The notes under the pieces were generated by a model, which worked only from the letters and a program-made list of their open reading frames with translations, searched no databases and was not told the DNA's origin. Below, piece after piece: positions 1-12,367 of a DNA stretch of 64,000 nt (positions within the stretch are counted from its first letter, which is position 1; every line of letters begins with the position of its first letter). Where the stretch lies: positions 2,867,951 through 2,931,950 of the forward strand of contig NC_132891.1 of NCBI RefSeq assembly GCF_030463535.1, read 5' to 3'. This DNA is from Salminus brasiliensis (taxonomy: Eukaryota > Chordata > Actinopteri > Characiformes > Bryconidae). The translations under genes were made by a program, and so were the position numbers.

Positions 1-282
1 CCAATCCCAAAGCTACAAGAAGGAACAAAAGTAAATGAATTTATTATGACCTAAAAATTATGACAACTAATCATGATTAACTTTTTTTTTTATTAATGTC
101 TCACCCTTAAAGTTGCTTTTTACAACAGATAAAAGCTATCGATAGTACAAATAACTAGATGTTCCAACATGATGTTTCTTCAAAACTCCATGAGGCACAG
201 AGGCATTGATAATGTCGTGTTATAGATGTGATATAAACAGATTGTGACAACAGTGTAAGAAGGGTTATCAGCCTGGATTAAA

Positions 283-1330
283 CAACATCTAAACATATAT
301 TCATATTCCGCACCCAAACACCAACATCTAAACAACATTTATTCATATTTCAACACTTAAACAGCAACATCTAAACATTTATTCATATTCCGCACCCAAA
401 CACCAACATCTAAACAACATTTATTCATATTTCAACACTTAAACAGCAACATCTAAACAACATTTATTCATATTTCAACACTTAAACAGCAACATCTAAA
501 CATTTATTCATATTTCGCACCCAAACACCAACATCTAAACAACATTTATTCATATTTCAACACTTAAACAGCAACATCTAAACAACATTTATTCATATTC
601 CGCACCCAAACACCAACATCTAAACAACATTTATTCATATTCCGCACCCAAACACCAACATCTAAACAACATTTATTCATATTTCAACACTTAAACAGCA
701 ACATCTAAACATTTATTCATATCCCGCACCCAAACACCAACATCTAAACAACATTTATTCATATTCCACACCCACATATTCCAACACCAACATCTAAACA
801 TTTATTTATATTCAGCATACAAACAGCAACATCTACACCTGTGTTCACAATCATCTCACACAACATGTAAGCAACATTTATTCATATTCCGCACCCAAAC
901 ACCAACATCTAAACAACATTTATTCATATTCCACATCCAAACACCAACATCTAAACAACATTTATTCATATTCCGCACCCAAACACCAACATCTAAACAA
1001 CATTTATTCATATTCCACACCCAAACACCAACATCTAAACAACATTTATTCATATTCCAACACCCAAACACCAACATCTAAACATTTATTCATCTTCCAC
1101 ACCCAAACACCAACATCTAAACAACATTTATTCATATCCCGCACCCAAACACCAACATCTAAACAACATTTATTCATCTTCCGCACCCAAACACCAACAT
1201 CTAAACAACATTTATTCATCTTCCATCACCAACATCTAAACATTTATTTATATTCAGCATACAAACAGCAACATCTACACACGTGTTCACAATCATCTCA
1301 CACAACATCTAAGCAACATCTGTTGCCACT
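283..1330. repeat. 42-bp minisatellite with two unit subtypes
   Basis: About 24 head-to-tail units of roughly 42 bp. Every unit shares the core AACATCTAAACAACATTTAT. One subtype carries CCGCACCCAAACACC and the other TTTCAACACTTAAACAGC, and they are intermixed. A longer divergent block near 790-875 (CACAATCATCTCACACAAC) recurs near 1230-1315, so the array also has a ~440-bp higher-order duplication. The unit length is a multiple of three, which creates a meaningless open frame on the minus strand. Confidence 0.93.
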
Positions 1331-1559
1331 GGCTAAGGCGAAGACACAGTGCCGGACTGTCCCACCTCACCCGATGCCCGACCCGGCGCTGAGGATTGGG
1401 ATCTGACAGGTTAATAAGCACCTTGCTCGATTAAACAACTAAAGGAAGGGACTGACCACTCCCCCTCCTCTCCATCTGCCTTCCTACCCCCTCCTACCCC
1501 CTCCTACCCCCTCCACCATTCTGCCATTCTGCCCCTGGAGCTCGGCTGGGACCTTGTGT

Positions 1560-2021
1560 AACGCCGCGATTGGCCAGAAGGCGCCCAGTGGGCGGAGCCT
1601 GGGCGGGGCTTGTGAGTGCTGTGATCTCACAATCAGCTGTTTTGTACGTTTCTATATCCTGATCCGCGGATCAGCTGGACGCAGCAATAACACCACCAAC
1701 CATATCTGCAGGGAAACACCATCAGCAGCACCTGAGGGGTCCGGACTGCAGATATGATTTAAAGACCAGTTTACTTTACAGGGATCACTTCTTCTAAGAA
1801 GAAAGCAAGCCTTTTCTCTCCCTTTACTATTATTATTAGCTATAATAATAATTCTTTTTCTTTTTAAAGCTGGTGCACTTACTAGGCTACCTCACTGAAA
1901 AGGCTAGCTAGCTACCTAAAGCTGTGAAGCTTTAAGATCGACGTTTTTCTTTGAGCTTTTTTTCGTTTTCATCGTTTCACGTTTTTACAACCTGAGCATC
2001 TTTGCTGTCTTGCAGAGGCAG
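1560..2021 (+). promoter_or_regulatory. tp53inp2: probable tp53inp2 promoter and non-coding first exon
   Basis: An inverted CCAAT box (ATTGG, 1569-1573) and two GC boxes (GGGCGG at 1590-1595 and 1601-1606) lie together, and a C-rich block with repeated CTACCCC lies just upstream (1486-1515). A splice donor candidate, GAGGCAG|GTAGGAC, ends at 2021. The first coding exon of tp53inp2 begins with an acceptor at 8340 and 253 bases of 5' UTR, so an upstream non-coding exon is required and this is the best candidate. The exact start site cannot be set from sequence alone. Confidence 0.5.
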
Positions 2022-2967
2022 GTAGGACCGTCTGTTTCAGCCCTAGTTTCTTTGTTTGTTGAACCCATGTCGTGCTGATGCTGTATCTCTCCTGCTGTCT
2101 CTCCACTGTGGAGCTCCTTATTTACCAATGCCCCTCCATGGGGAACCTTAGCCAACCATACATGGACGTCGACCTGCCTTTTATAGGTCAGCGTTGGTTA
2201 TAATGATGGCTTCGTCAGTGCATTGCTCTAGATCAGCTCTGGCCTCGGTTTTGGGGGGGGGGGGGTAGTCCCTCCACAGCCCGTTTATATGTAAGGGAAT
2301 AGAGCATTCCCAGCTATTATTAGTGAGCTACCCGGAGGAATGGGCTTCTTTGTGGATGGCGGATGCACATTATTGACAACATAGACGTCGACCGGCGTTT
2401 TTCTTTTTATTAAGGTCATTATTAAGATGCTAGCTCATGTAATTGTGAGAATTATGCGTTATATCTAGCTTAAACCTCCTTATTTTGGTGTGTTTTGGTG
2501 TGTGATGGTGTGTGATGGTAGATAGCTGACCTATCTCTAGCTAATGCCGCTGATCCGGGCTGTCATTGCTATGACCCTTTTCCTCTGGACTGGACCAAAT
2601 CTCACCCCTAACTGTGTTAATTTCTTCATTACGATCAATTTCGTGAACTTTGTGGCTCATCTGCAGCAAATCTGCGGGGTGTTTTTATTATTTTTCGGAT
2701 GTAAACACTGGCTGCCCCTCGAAATGCTGCACCAATGGAGAAAGGCGGCGTTGCTTTGTCGTCCTCTAAAGGCAAACGTAACGCAAACTAAACGTTTTCC
2801 AAGCGATCAAAGCTGTAAATGTTCCCTAAACGTTGTTGTACCCGGTTTCAGGCCCAGCATTAGTCGATATTCCTGCAGATTTTTCTCGTTTTGTCGTGTA
2901 TTTTTCCGTCCTCCGGTCTCGAGGAGGCGGGGCTAGGCTGCATTAACGACGCCGTGACGTCAAAGCG

Positions 2968-3290
2968 TGTCCCTGCGGCCCCGCCCAGCTGCAGCTTAGC
3001 CACGCCCTCACGGAGGCCCAGGCCTGCATGAACCCTTTATTTGTCACTGAAATGTGTCCTCCGCATTTAACCCATCTGGTAGAGAACACACACTCACACA
3101 CACACACATGTGTTAGGGGCAGTGAGTACACACACACACACCCAGAGCGGTGGGCAGCCAACTCCAGGTAAAGGGCCTTGCTCAAGGGCCCAACAGTGGC
3201 AGCTTGCCGAGCCTGGGAATCGAACCCACAACCCTGTTATCGATATCCCGGCGCTCTAACCGCTGAGCACCACTGCCCTATGCCCTTTGA
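2968..3290 (+). repeat. dispersed fish repeat, SINE-like, with internal CA tracts
   Basis: The body reads CCGCATTTAACCCATC, then CA-rich tracts, GGTGGGCAGCC, CAACAGTGGCAGCTTG, and ends GAGCACCACTGCCC. A diverged copy in the same orientation lies at 32041-32345 in a ggt7 intron. The block AACCCACAACCCTG resembles a B-box region, but I could not prove a tRNA head, so the class is left open. Confidence 0.6.
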
Positions 3291-3424
3291 GCTCAGGGCC
3301 TTCAGAAAAGACCTGGGAACACAGGTACTGTCGAGGTAATGTCACTTCGATTAAATTAATGCAATAATGCAATAAAATAGAAAAGTACAGTCTGAGCTGA
3401 TCTATAATTTTGAAGGGGTTTGAG

Positions 3425-3905
3425 GGGGGCTTGAGGGGGTTTACAGAACATAAATGTGTATAAATACTGTAGCATGTGAACATGATCTAAGCCCTAATGA
3501 ATCTTCTCCAAGTGTTCTCATTGGAATGAATGAATACACTAAAATAAACTCTCTATACTCTATACTTTAAGACTGATATATGTAAATGAGCTCTGTTTTG
3601 ATTGGCTTTGCCTCTTTCAAACAGCACTCAGAGCTAAAACACTCCAAGTGTGCTGAATGGGCGGAGATATGTAAATAATACGTTCATTCTCGTGATATCA
3701 TCAGAATAAGCTGTTTGCAGCTTAGTTTCCATATATCCTTGTTTCTCAGGTTTGACTGATTGACATAATGTGAATTTGGCACATTGTGTCATTGACCAAT
3801 AGAGGAAAAGGGCCAATAGAAATGCTCCAAAATATCTTGGATAATTTTTTTTTATTAATTTATTATTTATTTTTTGCATTGACTTCCATTAAACGTTAAG
3901 AAGGT
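3425..3905 (+). repeat. copy 1 of a ~470-bp repeat in tp53inp2 intron 1
   Basis: This is nearly the same sequence as 6046-6525. Shared landmarks in order are GGGGTTTACAGAACATAAAT, AGTGTTCTCATTGGAATGA, GCGGAGATATGTAAAT, GTTTGCAGCTTAGTTTCC and CAATAGAAATGCTCC. A short piece (AAAATAGAAAAGTRCAGTC) also occurs at 3369 and again at 3942, bracketing the copy. Confidence 0.85.
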
Positions 3906-5550
3906 TTTTTTTCCTTCAACCGTGACGTTCTCATATACAATAAAATAGAAAAGTGCAGTCTGAGCTGATCTGTAATATATATTTTTATTTTGGATTGTTT
4001 TTTTGAAAAAAGTATAAGCTCAAGCTCCAAAAATTAGAGGTCTCAGAAGACCCACAGTAAGGCAGAATAATAGCATTATAATAAAAGTGCAAATATTTTT
4101 TTTTTTTGCAAATATGCTGTAACATAACAACACCGTCTTCCTCATGGTGGACTAAGGTTCGATCCCCTTCAATGGGGCAAGAACACCACAGCCTAAACCC
4201 AGCAACCCATTCATAGTTAGCTAGCTAGCTATTATGTTAAAGCTGAGGCAGGTCTCAGTAGCTAGCAAACTGCCTCACTTTACTTGAGTTTATAAAAACA
4301 AGCAGGTGTCTGGATACTTTTGGACATACAGGGCCAGATACAGTACTGAGCCTACTACGCCACGAAGAGTGTAAATAGGCTATTCTGCCCACGTGTGCCC
4401 AAAATTGGGGTGCAGACCTAAATGTGAAGTTTGTGTGACATTAAAAAAAACACACATACGAACATAAAGGGGTAGAAATAGCCCTGATAGCTTCTCGAAA
4501 GGGTTCAGGGTTCAAGTCATTTGGACTTGTTTGCAGCTTCAGACACAACAGATAAGGGCTCCAATGTGAAATGCCAGACATGCTCATTGGGACGAATGAA
4601 TAAACTCAGATAAATGCAGGAAATGCGTGCTCAGGAGAGCAGAGTATGGGAAACGACACATGACCCAAGGTTGTCAAACCGAACCAAAAACCAAACAGTG
4701 AAAGAAAAGATTGCCTTGTTTTTTTGGGGTTTTTTTTTTAGGGCAGTAGGGAATCACATGAGAATGAGGCTGTTTATGAGTAAGCTAGCATGAGAAAGTG
4801 CTATGTGCAAAGGGCTCATGCAAAGTGCATGTAAAATCACCCATCTAACCTCAAATGAAGGCAAAAAAGGCATAATTTACTCCAGTCAGTAGATGTAGGG
4901 CATTTTTTAAACATCAGCTAAAGTGGTTAATATGGGCATCCTCATGTTGCCCCTGCTAACACCACCCTGTTATCTCTCTTTCTAGGCCTTTATCTCTCTA
5001 ACGTGTCTAATTTAAGCCCGCAGTACGTCTGCCAGTTCTCTAGTTCCCACATGTACCCATACCCCCATAACTTCAACCGAAATGCCAGTTCACCATTAGG
5101 AGACTGAAAGGTGACCTTATGCACTGACCTTAGGCCTGTATTGTCTTACAAGTGTGGGAGAACCAGTGTCTGCTTCCTTCCTTAAAAAAAACACACACAC
5201 ATCAGTCAGTAGGTCTGTAAGACGTTGGTGACACCACCTGACCTGCTGAAGAACATTTTCTGACATCATTTGGAAGAAGAGAGAGATTTGAGAGTTTTGG
5301 AGGCAGAACTATGTCTGTGTGTATATACGCGAGTGTCCTTTGCCTCTACATTATTTATAGGGTTCTGCCTTTCCGGTTGACTCGGGTCAGCCACCTGGAC
5401 TGTCTGACGACTTTCCTCTTGAGACACCTCTCCTGATTGGGCGGGCTCTTCTTGCACACTGGGCTGGGCGGGACTTAGGTATTTTGCTTGCACTCATTGA
5501 CCCTTCAGTGAGCGCTGTAGGATAGTGTAGGAAGTGGTTAAAGGGCACTG

Positions 5551-5551
<1 letters not shown>

Positions 5552-5612
<61 letters not shown>
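5552..5612. repeat. (GT)n microsatellite
   Basis: About 30 uninterrupted GT units in tp53inp2 intron 1. Confidence 0.97.
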
Positions 5613-5614
<2 letters not shown>

Positions 5615-6045
5615 TTACTATACTTGCCAATTCACTATACTCTGCCAAGTGTCCACTTGAAGTGCGGCCGGCCAAGAAAACTCAAAATGATACAAAATGA
5701 AAATTACATTTATACGTATTTCAAAAGAAGGGTTGAAAATATCTCTCAGTATATGGAATAAACGACCCTAGGCTTTGGTCACATGTTCTTTAATATGCGT
5801 AATTGCAAGAAAAAGGCCCATCTACAGTCATGCAAAGACATTTAAGCTAAGCTTTGTGCTTATTTATGTTTTAAAAATAGTCATAAATCAATTTCTTTGC
5901 TTTTATTATATTTTCCAACCTTTCTTTACCCCTTAAAATTAATCAGGACGTTTACATGTGCCCAAAACCTAAATGACCTCAATTTAAACCTTAAAAAACA
6001 CCTAAATGTGACATATCTGTAACATGTACATAAATGGGGGGGGGG

Positions 6046-6525
6046 GTGAGGGGGTTTACAGAACATAAATGTGTATAAATACTGTAGCATGTGAACACAA
6101 TCTAAGCCCTGATATCTTCTCCAAGTGTTCTCATTGGAATGAATGAATACACTGGAATAAACTCTCTATACCCCTTTAAGACTTATATATGTAAATGAGC
6201 TCTGTTTTGATTGGCTTCGCCTCATTTAAAAAGCACTTCAAGCTAAAACACTCCCTGACAAGTGTGCTGAATGGGCGGAGATATGTAAATTATAAGTTCA
6301 TTCTCGTGATATCATCAGAATAAGCTGTTTGCAGCTTAGTTTCCATATATCCTTGTTTCTCAGTTTTGACTGATTGACATAATGTGAATTTGGCACATTG
6401 TGTCATTGACCAATAGAGGAAAAGGGCCAATAGAAATGCTCCAAAATATCTTGGAGAATTTTTTTATTATTATTTATTTATTTATAATTGTTTTTGCATT
6501 GACTTCCATTAAACGTTAAGACTGT
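6046..6525 (+). repeat. copy 2 of the ~470-bp repeat in tp53inp2 intron 1
   Basis: It is in the same orientation as 3425-3905 and differs by scattered substitutions and short indels, for example a shorter CTAAGCCCTGATATCTTC segment. A G-run (6037-6046) adjoins its left edge. Confidence 0.85.
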
Positions 6526-6754
6526 GAAGTTCTCATCTTGGAGATATCAGTTTGTTAAATGGACTCTTAACTATCTGCCACTATTAATATTATTACTATT
6601 ACCCATCATTCCCCTCATTACTCTGACCATCACTGCCATGACTATATTAAGTTATTCTACACCATGATTATTATATTAATATTTATATATCAGTGCAGTT
6701 CAGCAGTATAGATGGTTTGGTAACTTTTATAATCAATAATTTATAAATAGTTCT

Positions 6755-6995
6755 GATCAGAGGAGGACGGGTCGGGGCCCCCTTGTGAGTCTTGGTTCCT
6801 CCCAAGGTTTCTTCCTCCAGCTCTGAGGGAGGTTCTCCTTGCCACTGTCGCCGTTGGCTGCTCACGGGGGGTCTTTGATCTTTTATGTCTTTTTATGTTA
6901 TTGATTTTTATTATTTTTTTGTCTTTTACTAATTACTGATTATGTAAAGCTGATGTGTGACGACAACAGTTATAAAAAGCTGTAATAAATCAATT
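6755..6995 (+). repeat. dispersed teleost repeat (GGTTCCTCCCAAGGTTTC type)
   Basis: It contains GGTTCCTCCCAAGGTTTC, CTTGCCACTGTCGCC and, near its end, GTAAAGCTGATGTGTGACGA followed by AAAAAGCTGTAATAAATC. This arrangement is familiar from very common repeats in fish genomes. The class is not assigned. Confidence 0.6.
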
Positions 6996-7894
6996 TGACG
7001 ACTTTTATTTCAGTTAAACCAGGGAACCTAGTTTACGGGCAATGATGGCGGCCCTTTAAGGCACAGCCTGATTAACTCTAAGGTAAAAAACGAGGTTGGA
7101 AAATGGTCACGTAGAAATGAGTGATTTTGAGTTTGTGTATGCCCAAACAAAGGTTACACAAGTGCTATAGGAGGAAAAATAAAAAGACCAAATAAAAAAA
7201 GATACCGGCCCTTTAAAAAAAGGCCAGTGATTTTAAATGTCAAGCGAAAAAAATGGAAACCCTGGAGATCACACGTCAGGGCAGCTGGTCCTCTCTACGT
7301 GACTTTAGCCAAATGGAGCAAAGAAGTCACGCTAACTGGAAAGAAATGCACCATAAAATATCAGCGAAAGGATGATCCCCTTTATTCCTGGATTTTAAAA
7401 CAAGGCTCACAAGTTTTATCACAAGTTTTCTTTGCCCACAAGAAAGAAGCCGCCGCCTGTCTGCTGTGGTCCAGCTGGAGATGCTCGCAGTCTCCGAATC
7501 TTCCAATATACTGACGTCACGTGAACAGCATAGCTAGATCTGACCATACCAGAGCTGGACTGCAGCTCACTTAGGCCCTGGTGGGGTGGGATTAGATGTA
7601 CATGAGGGTGGTTCCCTCTTTCGAAGGGCTTTTCTATGAACTCAGCAGGGGTCTAATATTTTAGGCTTGTCCTGGCGGAGTGTAACGGCACCGATACCAA
7701 CCACCCCGAACAGTCGCGGTAGGACCACGGTAGCCTGTGTGTGCAGATGCTGATTGGCGTCTGACTAAGAGACACGCCTCTCTTTGTTTGGGAGGGTTGG
7801 GCTTTACCTGCACCCTTGATGCAATGCATCTGGCCAGGTGTGAATACAGTAAGACCCTTAAGAGCGGTCAAGTGGTCTCAGTCTGGTCCCAAAC

Positions 7895-8195
7895 TGTCTC
7901 TGGAGTGGCATTGTGAGGCAAAAGACGTTAGCAGCAGGTCCGTTAAGTCCTGTAAGTTGTGAGGTGGGACCTCCATGAGCATCAGTGAGAGCCTTGGGCA
8001 CTTTTTTGGACCGGTTCATTGGTTGCCCTTCCTTGGAGCACTTTTGCATATCTGGAACACCCCAGAAGACCTGAAACCTGATGTTCTGGAGATGTTCTGA
8101 CCCTGTCATGGTCTAGAATGTCACAGTTTGGTTCTTGTCAAAGTGTCTTGGCTACCTGCTACCTTTAGAACTGACTGTTCACTCGCTGCCTGATG
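7895..8195. mobile_element. truncated copy of the CAGCCATAACATTAAAACCA MITE family
   Basis: The internal sequence (TGTAAGTTGTGAGGTGGGAC, CTGATGTTCTGGAGATGTTC, AGTTTGGTTCTTGTCAAAGT) matches complete copies at 25261-25689 and 29010-29395. Neither inverted terminus is preserved here. Confidence 0.7.
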
Positions 8196-8593
8196 CGTAG
8201 ATCCACCCCCGGCCAGGCGGAGCCCCTGTAGATCAAGATAATCAATGTTGTTCAGCTGTCGGGGGTATTTTATTTATGTGTAATGTAGTCAATGTAATGC
8301 TTCTCTGAACCACTTACCCACCCTGTTTCCCGTCTTCCAGGCCTTTGCAGTACAAGAGAGACCATAAATTTGCACTTCGAAAGCCCGGCGACCCTTCCAA
8401 GACTTCATCAACAAGGGCTTGACGAGCGAAAGAGGCCAACACCTCGTGCTGATCACTCTCCAACTGCCACCGAAGACCAACGCAATTAGTAACTGTAAAT
8501 AGATTCTTACGTCCGTTTTCTGAGGAAAACACCAAGGCAGCTCTCCCTCAGGACGCCGACAGATCCTGTCCCTTGACCTCAGCTTCAGCAGCC

Positions 8594-8717
8594 ATGTTCC
8601 AGCGGCTCAGCAACCTGCTGTTCGGAGAGGTGGAGGATGTCTCTGCCGAGCTGAACGGACCCAAGCCCTGCGTGACCGAGGCTGATGAGGAAGGATGGCT
8701 TCTGGTCAACTTACCCG
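8594..8717 (+). CDS. tp53inp2: tp53inp2 coding exon 1
   Basis: The exon runs 8341-8717, with 5' UTR to 8593 that contains no upstream ATG. It encodes residues 1-41 plus one base and carries the LIR motif EEGWLLV. The donor is TTACCCG|GTGAGT. Confidence 0.92.
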
Positions 8718-11700
8718 GTGAGTGTTCTGGGGGGATTGTGGGTGGTGTAGTGTTTGGGGCATACTGTAGGTTAACGTAGAGCTGTATAACTCTCCAAATG
8801 TATGCACTTCTCCCCCTCTTACCCCAAATGTAGACATGTTAGGCGTCTGCAGTTGATGCCAGGCCCACAGTAGGACATTATGAATAAGCTGCTATCCCTA
8901 CGAGAGCAAATTCAACAGTGAATTAGGAGGTCGCTAATGAGTAACAATACAAGTGTGCATCACGAGGCTCACTGCTATCTTCCACCCCACCAACAGTCCA
9001 TCTTCACCCCTTCCCCCCCTGCGTGGTTTAAACAGCAGCGCTGCTTGTGAATATATCTACACTGGTGGGTGCGGTGGTCTCGAAATGAGGGGTGTTCAGG
9101 TCAGTTTCTGGAGTATTGCTGTGTATCTTGGCAACGGAAAAAAAAAACACAGGAGGAGCTCCACTGACTGAAAACAGCCTAGACAGACGTTCGTTCGTCA
9201 ACAGTCAGACGTTCGTTTGTTGCTATCTTGGCAGGGAATTGTCAACACAGGCGCGTGCAACCCGGCGCTCGTACAACCCCCCCCCCCCCCCCCCCCCCCC
9301 ACGCTTTACACCACTGAAATAGTAACCCGCCAAGGTCAGAAAGACCGCACCTGGCTCTTAAAGGGAGCAGCGAGAGACACTGCATGTTATGTCCAAAACA
9401 AGCACACTCATGATCAACTAAGAGACTCAGTACATGACTTTTGCGCATTGTGACAACACGGAAGATAACCGGTAAAATATACAATAAACTGAGGACAAAT
9501 TATTAGTATTTTTGTGAATTATGAATATCATAAGTAAACCATGTAAACCATCTGTAAGGCATGGCATAATTGAGCTAAAGATAATACATTCTTACAAATC
9601 CTTATTTTGTATATTTAAACATGGGTAAACAGGGCAATTTGACCTGGGAACATGCTGTTCCTTACAGTTTAACATAACAGGATTACATTAAAATTAGAGG
9701 AAGGGTCATTGAGCTCTCCTTTCTCCTCCTCATGGATTAGTCTTCCCTCTCTATTCTTGGCTAGTTTAAACATGGTGGGTCAAAGGTAGATAGATTTTGG
9801 GCTATAGTACGTAATAGAAGACTAACTTACTTTCATACTGATTGAAGCATGAATGTAGAAATATTCATATTTCAACTCTTTAACGACCTCATAATTCATA
9901 AGATCCAGAGAAGTTCAAAGTGGGAACGTACACAGGACCAAACATATCAGATTAGGCCTTTATCTCACTTTACTGCCTTTCTAATATAGGCACAGAATGA
10001 TGCCCTGCTTTAGACATACATAGACGTTTATTCCGTCAGTGTCAGAAACTCTGACCAAGAGACATGAGTTTTCATCCTTTCTCTGATTAAACAAACCAAT
10101 AATTAGCTCTAACCAATCCAACCTGCGCTCTGAATGAACTCAGTCACACGCTCACTCTGGGGGAAAAACACAGCGCATCCAACAAGAACCAAAACGTCAT
10201 GGCTTGCTTACACACTATGTGTCCAAATGTTTGTAGACACCCCTTCTAATAAATGCATTCAGCTACTTTAAGTTGCACCCACTTGTTGACACAGATGTGC
10301 AAATGCACACACACACACATACTGCTTATAGGGAAGTATATATTATAGGACTCTCTGGAGCAGATAAACATAAAACTATGGGCTCTGGAATGAGGGATGG
10401 TGCACCATCCAATATTTTTGGGATGAGGTGTATATGGATAGATGTGCGGTAGCTCACATACAGATCTGCATGCCGTAATTCCTCTGGCCGCAGATTTAAA
10501 CCAGTAAGAAATAACATCCAGTCGATTTCCATCTCATTGGTGGAATGGCCACTAGGGGGCCTGCCGAGAGATTAGCAATGTAATTCATTTAAATAATTCC
10601 TCACAACTTAATAAGTAATAGATTAGCTTATGTGGTTTCTGACACTGTAGGAAACACGGTTATCTCTGAAGACGGCATAAAGTACGGACAAAATTTTAGC
10701 TACGCAGCGTAGCCCCCTCTGCTAATTTGTGTAGATACGAGGTACGCGTGCTGTGTGTGACATTTCCTGATGTCAAAAGCATGCAACGATCACCCAGCGT
10801 GTATAAAACGATACCTATACGTCTCATAGGTACATGATACTAATAGTAGTATTCCTATGTTTTATGTCTTGTGTTGTTTTTTACCTCCTCCCATCCCCCC
10901 ATATTTGACTTAAAACCCCCAATGGTGTGCGTGTGTTCACATTATACTGCCACCCCTCACCCGCATGGCTTCATTTAACATGCTTGCACCTGCCCCACAC
11001 CACTCCTTTGTATTGATTGATCTTCTATTGATTTGTCCCGATTCCTTATTACTACACCGCCTCACCTTCACTGTGTTGCCCAGGTAATGGTGACTGTACC
11101 ATGTTGGGCGAGGATGGGGCAGAAGCACCACCGACAGCACAGTCCCTCCCCAACAGTGAGTGTCAGAGGGCGGAGTCTAAATGTGACATGACCACGCCCT
11201 CTCGGACATGTGTCCCCGCCCCTTCCCCACGCAAAAGCCGCAGGACTAGAGTGGCCAAGGCTAAAGCGGCATGCCCTCCCTCCCTTAGTTCCCCAAGCTC
11301 CCTCGGCTCCCCCGGCTCCCCCTTTTGCCTCAGTTCTCCCTCCCCTGTTGGGTCAGTAGGAGTGAATGCGCTGTCTAGCCCCGCCCACTGCCTACTGGGC
11401 TCCGCCCCCGTGTCGCCGGGTTCCTGTAGCGACTGTAGCAGCGGGCTGGAGCGGGGCAGCATGGACGAGAGCTGGTTTGTCACCCCTCCCCCCTGTTTCA
11501 CTGCAGAGGGAGCCACGGCGGAGGCCAGCCCGATGGAGGACCTGCTCATCGAGCACCCCAGCATGTCCGTCTACGTCTCCCCGGGAAACCTGTCTGTGGT
11601 GGAGCAGAGCGCGGCCAGCCTGACCAGCAGCGTGAGGTGAGCTTGAAGGTCACCAGCACATCCTCAGCATACATACAGTCATGTGAAAAAAAAGAACACC

Positions 11701-12316
11701 CCATTAAAATGCTTGTTTGTACAACCAAACCCCCTCCCAGTACAACCAAAACCCCCTCCCAGTACAACCAAAACCCCCTCCCAGTACAACCAAAACCCCC
11801 TCCCAGTACAACCAAAACCCCCTCCCAGTACAACCAAAACCCCCTCCCAGTACAACCAAACCCCCTCCCAGTACAACCAAAACCCCCTCCCAGTACAACC
11901 AAACCTTCTCCCAGTACAACCAAAACCCCCTCCCAGTACAACCAAAACCCCCTCCCAGTACAACCAAACCCCCCTCCCAGTACAACCAAAACCCCCTCCC
12001 AGTACAACCAAACCCCCCTCCCAGTACAACCAAACCTTCTCCCAGTACAACCAAAACCCCCTCCCAGTACAACCAAAACCCCTCCCAGTACAACCAAACC
12101 TTCTCCCGGTACAACCAAAACCCCTCCCAGTACAACCAGACCTTCTCCCAGTACAACCAAAACCCCTCCCAGTACAACCAAACCTTCTCCCGGTACAACC
12201 AAACCTTCTCCCGGTACAACCAAACCTTCTCCCGGTACAACCAAAACCCCTCCCAGTACAACCAAAACCTTCTCCCAGTACAACCAAACTCCTTTGACAA
12301 TTGCATTTGACTACCA

Positions 12317-12367
<51 letters not shown>

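Larger units (their letters stand above)
2022..8340 (+). other. tp53inp2: tp53inp2 intron 1 (inferred)
   Basis: This runs between the candidate donor after 2021 and a clear acceptor (pyrimidine run, then CTTCCAG) ending at 8340. It holds a poly-G run near 2250, dispersed fish repeats, two copies of a ~470-bp sequence, a GT microsatellite and a MITE fragment, each listed separately. I see nothing coding in 3900-5550 or 7000-7890. Open frames such as 2544-2936 have no recognisable protein character. Confidence 0.5.
8718..11083 (+). other. tp53inp2: tp53inp2 intron 2
   Basis: The donor is at 8718 and the acceptor TGCCCAG ends at 11083. It contains a C-run and a MITE fragment (listed separately). 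I see nothing coding in the remaining AT-rich sequence. Confidence 0.9.

Noticed and set aside
283-1330. CRISPR-like regular repeats (also at 36, 38, 44 and 47 kb)
   Set aside because: Units are head-to-tail with no unique spacers, in a eukaryotic genome; these are minisatellites.
2544-2936. 130-codon open frame upstream of the tp53inp2 coding exons
   Set aside because: No family resemblance, no conserved start context, lies in the inferred intron 1, and its composition looks random.
11546-12365. Overlapping Thr/Pro-rich (+) and Gly/Trp-rich (-) open frames
   Set aside because: Artefacts of the CCCCTCCCAGTACAACC repeat in tp53inp2 intron 3. The + frame that runs into exon 3 is not in frame with exon 2, which meets a stop at 11638.
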